From Janthinobacterium sp. GW456P (GTDB lineage: Bacteria > Pseudomonadota > Gammaproteobacteria > Burkholderiales > Burkholderiaceae_D): a stretch of DNA of 64,000 nt. Under the pieces are notes generated by a model. That model was given only the letters and a program-made list of their open reading frames with translations, ran no database searches and was not told where the DNA came from. The translations under genes were made by a program, and so were the position numbers. Numbering within the stretch: position 1 is the first letter of the stretch; each line of letters opens with the position of its first letter. Below, piece by piece: positions 58,428 through 64,000 of this stretch. The DNA lies in the NCBI RefSeq assembly GCF_002127655.1, contig NZ_NEHB01000005.1, positions 54,639 to 118,638 of the forward strand, read 5' to 3'.

Positions 58428-59358
58428 ATGCCGCCTCGAAGCGCAGCGCCAGCAAGGTAATGTTGTCGCTATGCAAGCCTTTTGGCGGATGCAAGAGAAA
58501 GTCGTCGAACAGGGCGCTCACGGCCTGCGCCGCGGTTTTGCCGGCGCACAAGGCGGGCCAGCGGGCCGTGAGGGCCAGCGGATCCTCGCAGGCCCAGAAA
58601 CCGTCGCTGGCCAGCAGATAGTGGGCGCCGGGACGTACGCGCAGCACGCGGCGGTCGCCCAGGTGTGCCAGGAAGGGCGGCAAGGTGGCCGCATCAAGGC
58701 CGCGCAGCGGTTTGTCGAGCTGCAAGCTGTCGCTGATGGCGTTGCCTAAAATGAAGGCCTGCGAGATTTGCGGATGGTGTTCGCCGTGCACGGCGGCGCG
58801 CCAGCGCGTCTCGTCGAGCGCGCCGCGCATGGCGTACACGGTGGCCGGCACGTGGTCGACGGTGAGGATGCTGGCAACCCCGTCGGCAATTTCATACAGG
58901 CGCGAATCGCCCACGTGATACAGCAGCGGGGCTTCGCCGGGCGGCACTTCCAGCAAGGTCAGGGTGGTGCCGGGCGGACGCGCCTGGGCGGGCGCGGTTC
59001 GGGCGAAGGTATCCTGCAAGCGCGTGTGCAACTCGTCGAGTTCGGCTGCCAGGCTGGCCGTGTCGAGGCAGGCGGGTATGGTCAGCAAGCCTTGCACGGC
59101 CGCTTCCGCCGCTTCGCGCCCATGGCCGTGGCCGCCCATGCCGTCGAGTACGGCAGCGCGCACGTGGCCGCGCGGCCAGCCCGGCACCTGGCAGTGGAAC
59201 GGCGCTTGCCGCGACAGGCAGACGGCGTGGCCGCTGGCATCGATCAGCAGGAAGTTGTCCTGGTTTTCGCGCCGGGGCAGGGGGCCGGCGCCCACGCTGG
59301 TGCCGGCGGCGGCATCGAGCCAGGGGCCGAAGTCGAGCGCGTCTTTGATTAAATGCAT
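58408..59358 (-). CDS. PP2C-type Ser/Thr protein phosphatase
   Basis: The ~316-residue phosphatase has the PPM metal-binding motifs in order: RENQDNFLL, VLDGMGGHGHGREAA, YHVGDSRLYE, LLASDGFW and SDNITLLALR. All acidic metal ligands are present. It would reverse Hanks-kinase phosphorylation, and the nearest kinase is the STK-FGE protein ~10 kb away. The start is uncertain: the ATG at 59358 or a GTG at 59403, neither with a clear ribosome site. It is downstream of the glycine-zipper gene but separated by a terminator. Confidence 0.88.
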   Translation of the reverse strand: MHLIKDALDFGPWLDAAAGTSVGAGPLPRRENQDNFLLIDASGHAVCLSRQAPFHCQVPGWPRGHVRAAVLDGMGGHGHGREAAEAAVQGLLTIPACLDTASLAAELDELHTRLQDTFARTAPAQARPPGTTLTLLEVPPGEAPLLYHVGDSRLYEIADGVASILTVDHVPATVYAMRGALDETRWRAAVHGEHHPQISQAFILGNAISDSLQLDKPLRGLDAATLPPFLAHLGDRRVLRVRPGAHYLLASDGFWACEDPLALTARWPALCAGKTAAQAVSALFDDFLLHPPKGLHSDNITLLALRFEAAFTVPGG

Positions 59359-59449
59359 CGGTTGGTGCGGTCCAGGCGGCCAGCAATGTTGATCGTAGGA
59401 CACAGCTTAGCCGAAATCGTGCGGGCGCGATACCTTGCCTGTTTTGCAA

Positions 59450-59483
59450 AAAAACCTGCGGCAGCAAGCTGGCGCAGGTTTTT
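59450..59483 (-). terminator. Rho-independent terminator of the glycine-zipper gene
   Basis: AAAAACCTGCG / CGCAGGTTTTT is a perfect 11-bp stem with a 12-base loop. On the minus strand it continues into more T, 24 bp past the stop codon. Confidence 0.9.
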
Positions 59484-59507
59484 CATGGTGCAGATGACGT
59501 ACGGTGC

Positions 59508-59954
59508 TTAACGGCGATGACCCCAGCCATGGCCGTGACCGTGGCCACGGTCATAGTAGTCGCGGCGGTCATAGTCGCGATAGTAGCCGCGGCCCGGCTG
59601 CACGTAGACGACAGCCGGCGGGCCGTAGTAGCGCGGTGGCGGCGCGTAGTACACGGGCTGCGGCGCCGGGGCGTAGTACACCGGCTGCGGCGCAGGCGCG
59701 TAATAGGTTTCGCGGTAGCCGCCGCGATAGCCGCCACGGTCGTAATAGCGGTCATTCGTGCTGATGCTGTTGCCGACGGCCGCGCCCAGCACGCCACCGA
59801 CGATCGCGCCATTGCGTCCGCCGGTGCTGTTGCCAATGGCCGCTCCGACAACGGCGCCTGCAACGGTATTGAAGTCGCGGTCACCGGCGACTGCGGCCGA
59901 AGACACCGCCACTGCCGCTACCATTACCGCACCCAGGAGTTTCTTGTTCAACAT
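59508..59954 (-). CDS. Glycine-zipper envelope protein with YYAPxPQPV repeats
   Basis: The ~148-residue secreted protein has a signal peptide (about 1-24), a glycine-zipper helix pair (VAGAVVGAAIGNSTGGRNGA and VGGVLGAAVGNS, about 30-65), repeats of YYAPAPQPV (about 85-105) and a His/Arg/Tyr-rich tail ending HGHGHGWGHRR that could bind metal. It is probably in the outer membrane or periplasm. Its promoter resembles that of the YXWGXW gene. The start at 59954 follows GGAAATGCC. Confidence 0.8.
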   Translation of the reverse strand: MLNKKLLGAVMVAAVAVSSAAVAGDRDFNTVAGAVVGAAIGNSTGGRNGAIVGGVLGAAVGNSISTNDRYYDRGGYRGGYRETYYAPAPQPVYYAPAPQPVYYAPPPRYYGPPAVVYVQPGRGYYRDYDRRDYYDRGHGHGHGWGHRR

Positions 59955-59999
59955 GGCATTTCCTTCCATTCCGGCGAGACCACAATGATCTGCATGGAC

Positions 60000-60054
60000 T
60001 GGACTATATCTGCTGTCGCGAGCTTGTTCCACGTCTAATACAACTTATTACAAT
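60000..60054 (-). promoter_or_regulatory. Shared envelope-gene promoter, second copy
   Basis: On the minus strand ATTGTAATAAGTTG (60054-60041) precedes TATAGTCCA (60008-60000) with the same 41-bp offset as at 43.1 kb. Here the element reads TTGTAATAAG-TTGTATTAGA, two TTGTA-type half-sites 10 bp apart. The start codon is 46 bp further. Confidence 0.6.
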
Positions 60055-60074
60055 CCTGCCCCGGCGGTAACAAG

Positions 60075-60605
60075 TCAGCGCCGGCGCGCCTGCCATTCGG
60101 GCCGAAGCAGGCTGTACATTTTGACATCGCGCATCACGCCGTTGATGAAGAAGGCCTGGCGCATCAAGCCTTCCTGGGTAAAACCGTTCTTTTGCGCGAT
60201 GCGTTCGGAGCCGATGTTCAGCGGGTCCATCAGCAGCTCCAGCCGGTGATACGGATAGGCGTTGAACAGGTAGTCGACCACCAGGCGCGTCGCTTCGCTG
60301 ATGTAGCCGCGCCCGTCCCGCTGGCGGTCGAACAGGCGGTAGCCGATCTCGCGCGAGGCTGGCGTGCGGCTCTTGAAGTGCGTGATCGTGCCGATGATGT
60401 GCTGCGAATGGTCTTCGATGAGAAACAATTCGCTGTCCTCGGTGACAAAGCCCGATTGCAGGAAGTCGCGCCGCATGGCCTCGGGCGACTTGAATTGCAT
60501 GGAGAAAAACTCGCCGCGCGAGGGCAGGTCGTTGACGAGGGACATATAGGTATTCAGGTCGGCGGCCTGCAAATGCCGGACGGTACAGAGGGTTCCCTTG
60601 AGCAT
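60075..60605 (-). CDS. GNAT family N-acetyltransferase (RimJ/RimL-like)
   Basis: The 176-residue protein has the GNAT core with the acetyl-CoA site in GYRLFDRQRDGRGYISEATR and the late LNIGSERIAQKNGFTQEGLMR, characteristic of the RimJ/RimL/Acetyltransf_3 group. It probably acetylates a protein N-terminus or an aminoacyl-type substrate; the target is unknown. It is monocistronic. Confidence 0.88.
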   Translation of the reverse strand: MLKGTLCTVRHLQAADLNTYMSLVNDLPSRGEFFSMQFKSPEAMRRDFLQSGFVTEDSELFLIEDHSQHIIGTITHFKSRTPASREIGYRLFDRQRDGRGYISEATRLVVDYLFNAYPYHRLELLMDPLNIGSERIAQKNGFTQEGLMRQAFFINGVMRDVKMYSLLRPEWQARRR

Positions 60606-60779
60606 GGCGGTATCCGGTAGCGATCGTGATCCTGATGGTAATCGACTCTGGGGGAAACAGGCAATCGCTCCTGTAAAAGTTGCTGCAATGACAGAATAAA
60701 TACGCTATCGTAGACAGCCGCGCCTTGCCCATGGCCACGGCGCACCCGTTTCGACCCCGTAGACTGGAACCGACATCAC

Positions 60780-62228
60780 ATGCATACCATCCCGACTGGC
60801 GCGCCGCTGCGCCGTTCCGTTTTATCCATCGCCCTTGGCTGCATCGCCAGCGCAGGCGCCTTTGCCGCCGCACCGGGCAATACGCCGCAAGCGCTGGCGC
60901 AGGTGCGCGATACGGCGCTGCAAAGCGACTGGGCTTACGCGCGCCTGGCCGACATGACGGATTTGATCGGCCCGCGCCTGTCCGGTTCCGCCGGCGCGGC
61001 GGCCGCCGTGCAGCAGGTGGCCGACGCCATGCGCCAGCTGGGCGCCACCGTCACCTTGCAGCCCGTGAAAGTGCCGCACTGGGTGCGCGGCGTGGAAGCG
61101 GCGGAAATCGTCGACTACGCGGGCCGTCCGCAGGGCGTGTCGCAGCGCGTGGTGCTGACCGCCCTGGGCGGCTCCGGCGCCACTCCGGCCGCCGGCCTGA
61201 CGGCGCCCGTGATCATCGTCAAAAGCCTGGAAGAACTCAAGGCGCGCGCGGCGGAAGTGAAAGGCGCCATCGTGCTGATCGACACGCCGTTCGACCAGGA
61301 GATGGCCGAGCGGGGCCTGGCCGGCGTCACCTACGGCCAGGGTTCGCGCTTCCGTTTCAATGGGCCGAAGGCTGCGGCGGAGCTGGGCGCGGCCGCCGCG
61401 CTGGTGCGCTCGATCGGCGGCGCGAACTTCCGCATCCCGCACGCGGGCGCCACGGGCCTGGATGAGAATAAACGTATTCCCGCCGCCGCCGTCACGGTGG
61501 AAGACGCCTTGCTGATCGGCCGCCTGGCCGCGCGCGGCCCCCTGAAAATGCACCTGACCCTGACGCCGCAAAACCTGCCGGAAGCGGACAGCTACAACGT
61601 CATCGCCGACTGGCCCGGCACGGACAAGGCCGGCGAAGTGGTGGTGGTCTCGGGCCACCTCGATTCGTGGGACCTGGCGACGGGCGCGCACGACGACGGC
61701 GCCGGCGTGGTGGCGGCCATGGGCGTGGTGGAAACCCTGAAAAAGCTCGACTACCGCCCGCGCCGCACCATCCGCGTGATCGCCTGGATGAACGAGGAAA
61801 ACGGCGGGCGAGGCGGCCAGGCGTATTTCGAGGCGCACAAGCAGGCGCTCGGCAAACAATATGCTGCCATCGAGATGGACAGCGGCGCCGGCCGCCCGTT
61901 CGGCATCCTCGCCAGTGTGGGGCCGAAGGCGGAAAAACTGTTTGCCCCGCTGCGCGCGGCGCTGCAACCGATGGGCGCGCACGCCTTTACGCGCCGCGAT
62001 GCGCTGGGCACGGGCGACTTGCACCGCCTGGAAACGGGCGGCGTGCCCAGTTTCGAGCCGCTCGTCGACAGCCACAGCTATTTCCACTACCACCATACGC
62101 CGGCCGACACGCTGGACAAGGTCGACCCGGAAAACCTCAAGCGCAACGTGGCGCTGATGTCGTCGCTGGCGTGGTTCCTGGCCAATATCGATGGCGAGAT
62201 TGGACGGGCGCCGGAGCAGGGCGAGTAA
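60780..62228 (+). CDS. Secreted M28 family zinc aminopeptidase
   Basis: The 482-residue peptidase has a signal peptide (about 1-29), a PA-type insert (about 120-240) and an M28 catalytic domain with the metal ligands in VVSGHLDSWD, GAHDDGAGV, MNEENGGRG (catalytic Glu), AIEMDSGAG and YHHTPADT. The set is complete, so it is a two-zinc exopeptidase that acts in the periplasm or outside. It resembles PQ-type carboxypeptidase/aminopeptidase sequences. It is followed by a small gene after 45 bp. Confidence 0.92.
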   Translation: MHTIPTGAPLRRSVLSIALGCIASAGAFAAAPGNTPQALAQVRDTALQSDWAYARLADMTDLIGPRLSGSAGAAAAVQQVADAMRQLGATVTLQPVKVPHWVRGVEAAEIVDYAGRPQGVSQRVVLTALGGSGATPAAGLTAPVIIVKSLEELKARAAEVKGAIVLIDTPFDQEMAERGLAGVTYGQGSRFRFNGPKAAAELGAAAALVRSIGGANFRIPHAGATGLDENKRIPAAAVTVEDALLIGRLAARGPLKMHLTLTPQNLPEADSYNVIADWPGTDKAGEVVVVSGHLDSWDLATGAHDDGAGVVAAMGVVETLKKLDYRPRRTIRVIAWMNEENGGRGGQAYFEAHKQALGKQYAAIEMDSGAGRPFGILASVGPKAEKLFAPLRAALQPMGAHAFTRRDALGTGDLHRLETGGVPSFEPLVDSHSYFHYHHTPADTLDKVDPENLKRNVALMSSLAWFLANIDGEIGRAPEQGE

Positions 62229-62273
62229 GGTTGGCGCGTCCGCCTGCCGACACCATCCACGCCAAGGAAACTG

Positions 62274-62507
62274 ATGACAGAGCCATCTTCCGACCTCGAG
62301 ACGGCGGTCAACGCGATCCGCCGCTATTTGCAGAAGTATCCGCAAGGCGCCGATACGCCGGAAGGCGTGGCGCAATGGTGGCTACAAGGCAGCTTTTCGC
62401 TGGAGATCGTCGCGGCCGCGCTCGCGTATCTGCTGGCCTCGGGCGAGCTGGAACGAATGCACGTCGGCCAGCGGCAGCTATGGCGCCGGCGCCGCCAGGA
62501 AGCCTAG
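62274..62507 (+). CDS. Small hypothetical protein, winged-helix-like
   Basis: The 77-residue protein begins MTEPSSDLETAVNAIRRYLQ. It has helices and a turn (GVAQWWLQGSFSLEIVAAAL, then LLASGELERM) that resemble a small winged helix, and a basic end. AAGGAAACTG precedes the ATG. It may be co-transcribed with the peptidase. No family name is known to me. Confidence 0.65.
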   Translation: MTEPSSDLETAVNAIRRYLQKYPQGADTPEGVAQWWLQGSFSLEIVAAALAYLLASGELERMHVGQRQLWRRRRQEA

Positions 62508-62520
62508 CGGCTGCCAGCCA

Positions 62521-63378
62521 TCAAATCGCGTTCAGCGGAATTTTCAGGTAGCGCACGCCGTTGTCTTCCGGCTCGGGCAGCTTGCCCGCATTGATGTTGA
62601 CCTGGATGGCGGGCAGGATCAGGGTCGGCATGTCGAGAGTGGCGTCGCGGCGGGTGCGCATGGCCACGAATTGCTCTTCCGTGATGCCGTCGCGCAAGTG
62701 GATATTGCTGGCGCGCTGTTCGGCCACCGTCACTTCCCAGCGCGGCGCGCGGCCGTTGGGCGGATAGTCGTGGCACATGAACAGCCGGGTTTGGGGCGGC
62801 AGCGACAATAATCGCTGTGCGGAGCGGTACAACAGGGACGCCGAGCCGCCGGGGAAATCGCAGCGGGCCGAGCCCACGTCCGGCATGAACAGGGTGTCAC
62901 CCACGAAGACGGCGTCGCCGATCTGGTAGGCAAGGTCGGCCGGCGTGTGGCCGGGCACGTGCAGCGCGCGCACTTCCAGTTTGCCAATATAAAAGACCTG
63001 ATCGCGCGCGAACAGCTGGTCGAACTGGGAGCCATCGGCCCTGGCGCCGTCCTGGTGATAGACGGCGGCGAACGCCTGCTGCACCGTCTGGATGGCGGCG
63101 CCGATGGCCACGTCGCCGCCCAGCTGCTGCTGCAGGTAGGGCGCGGCGGAAAGGTGATCGGCGTGCGCGTGGGTTTCCAGCAGCCAGCGGCATTGCAAGC
63201 CGTGCTCGCGCACGAAGGCGATGACCTTGTCGGCCGACGCGGTCGAGGTGCGGCCCGCCTTGGGATCGTAGTCGAGCACGGAATCGATGATGGCGCAGTC
63301 GCGGCCATCGGCCTCGTAGACAACGTAGGTGACGGTGGCGGTGGCGGGGTCGAAGAAAGCTTGGATTTGTGGAGTCAT
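62521..63378 (-). CDS. MBL-fold hydrolase, persulfide dioxygenase-like (Blh type)
   Basis: The 285-residue protein has the metallo-beta-lactamase ligands THAHADHLS (about 76-84), VPGHTPADLAY, FVGDTLFMPDVGSARCDFPGG and CHDYPPNGR, the pattern of ETHE1/Blh-type persulfide dioxygenases, which oxidise glutathione persulfide during sulfide detoxification. A glyoxalase-II function is less likely from the CDFPGG segment. The ATG at 63378 is chosen by homology; a longer reading starting MPFPCPS is possible. A TATAAT lies about 30 bp upstream on the minus strand. Confidence 0.85.
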   Translation of the reverse strand: MTPQIQAFFDPATATVTYVVYEADGRDCAIIDSVLDYDPKAGRTSTASADKVIAFVREHGLQCRWLLETHAHADHLSAAPYLQQQLGGDVAIGAAIQTVQQAFAAVYHQDGARADGSQFDQLFARDQVFYIGKLEVRALHVPGHTPADLAYQIGDAVFVGDTLFMPDVGSARCDFPGGSASLLYRSAQRLLSLPPQTRLFMCHDYPPNGRAPRWEVTVAEQRASNIHLRDGITEEQFVAMRTRRDATLDMPTLILPAIQVNINAGKLPEPEDNGVRYLKIPLNAI

Positions 63379-63556
63379 CGCGGCGGCAAGGGACGGGCAA
63401 GGGAATGGCATTATATCGCCAGAGTTCGCTAAAAAAATGCTGCAAATTGACATTTGACATGCGAAAAACAGATATGCGGGCATGCATGCGCCCGTCACAG
63501 TCGTGCGCACCCTGACGCTTGCAGCATGGTAACCTCATTCTTCCAAGGAGGAATGT

Positions 63557-63793
63557 ATGAACGATATCACTGCACGCAGCGAACAGTACCGCGGTTTTAC
63601 GATTTCCGTGACCCCGCAAAAGGACAACGACGATTTATGGGACTTTAGCTACCGCCTGCAGCGCGAGGGTGAGCCGGAAGCGCAGGCTATCACGCGCGGC
63701 CGCACCCTGGGTGGCTACGCGGCGCCCGAGACCGCCTGCACGGCGGGCCTGGAAGTGGCCAGGACGGAAGTGGATAATCTGCTGCGTCCTTGA
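63557..63793 (+). CDS. Small hypothetical protein, paralogue of the next gene
   Basis: The 78-residue protein begins MNDITARSEQYRGFTISVTP and is rich in beta-type and charged segments (DDLWDFSYRLQ). A strong AGGAGG ribosome site precedes the ATG. The pattern YrGf-I-V-P-d-W is shared with the gene that starts at 63916, so the two are tandem relatives. Function is unknown. Confidence 0.75.
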   Translation: MNDITARSEQYRGFTISVTPQKDNDDLWDFSYRLQREGEPEAQAITRGRTLGGYAAPETACTAGLEVARTEVDNLLRP

Positions 63794-63915
63794 GCCAGCG
63801 TAAATCGTTTAGCCAGAAAGTCGGCCTGACCGCGCGCCGGCGCGTGAAACACGTCGCTAGCGGTCCCGCTTCATGCTACGATTTCCCCTATTGAGTCAGT
63901 CAAAGGAGGCACCCC

Positions 63916-64000
63916 ATGAATAGCAGTTCTAAAATTCACTATAAAGGCTGGGAAATCGTTCCCCTGGCCGTGCCCACCACCGATGGTAAATGGTCGGCCA
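63916..64000 (+). CDS. Small hypothetical protein, N-terminus only (runs off window)
   Basis: Only 28 codons are visible. They begin MNSSSKIHYKGWEIVPLAVP and continue with a DGKW segment, which resembles the preceding small protein (YRGFTI versus YKGWEI). AAAGGAGG lies seven bases before the ATG. The rest is beyond position 64000. Confidence 0.7.
   Translation, partial: MNSSSKIHYKGWEIVPLAVPTTDGKWSA

Overview
The window reads as chromosomal DNA of a high-GC betaproteobacterium, most likely in the Oxalobacteraceae (Janthinobacterium/Massilia/Duganella-like). The grounds are the strong G/C third-position bias, the order thrS-infC-rpmI-rplT-pheS-pheT-ihfA-merR, the urease operon with a ureJ/hupE gene, the many c-di-GMP and two-component proteins, and Fur-type and ECF-sigma iron control. 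Genus is inferred from protein style only. No insertion sequence, prophage, integrase or CRISPR array was found. Genes are densely packed on both strands.

Layout. 0-2 kb: edge of a type VI secretion cluster (tssF partial, divergent tssK). 2-9.7 kb: two histidine kinases, one hybrid, translationally coupled, then a REC-PAS-GGDEF-EAL protein. 9.7-15.5 kb: complete urease operon ureDABCEFGJ behind a convincing NtrC site and sigma-54 promoter. 15.5-22.2 kb: small metabolic and transport genes, including an ArsR/ene-reductase pair with palindromic operators and two SMR exporters behind a guanidine-II riboswitch. 22.3-30.7 kb: two identical tRNA-Val genes and the thrS-to-merR translation operon, with infC starting at a non-canonical AUA. 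30.9-34 kb: response regulator, CHASE3-type sensor kinase and convergent Crp/Fnr regulator. 34-42.3 kb: chemoreceptor, prfC, GGDEF-EAL protein, rnk and a CorA/ZntB transporter. 42.3-43.5 kb: small envelope proteins. 43.8-48.5 kb: a two-gene unit encoding a zinc-ribbon/SPFH-like/coiled-coil protein and a SHOCT-Ser/Thr kinase-coiled-coil-FGE-fold protein. 48.6-54.7 kb: OsmC and pirin proteins, then a Fur-controlled fecI-fecR-TonB receptor locus. 55-60 kb: a zinc-ribbon FHA protein, a methyltransferase, a PP2C phosphatase and a glycine-zipper envelope protein. 60-64 kb: acetyltransferase, M28 peptidase, MBL-fold persulfide-dioxygenase-like hydrolase and two tandem related small proteins, the last cut by the window end.

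The best candidate for an undescribed system is the phospho-signalling set between 43.8 and 59.4 kb. A large zinc-ribbon/SPFH-like scaffold is co-transcribed with a kinase whose C-terminal FGE-type domain lacks the catalytic cysteines. An FHA reader with its own zinc ribbon and a PP2C phosphatase lie within 11 kb. A link to the type VI locus by threonine phosphorylation is possible but unproven.

Other notable signals: a shared promoter architecture (ATTGTAATAAGTTG 41 bp from a common TGGACTATA block) in front of two unrelated envelope-protein genes 17 kb apart; a hairpin that buries the rpmI ribosome binding site; a C33 in the anticodon loop of both tRNA-Val copies; and a shared unnamed C-terminal domain on the two neighbouring histidine kinases.
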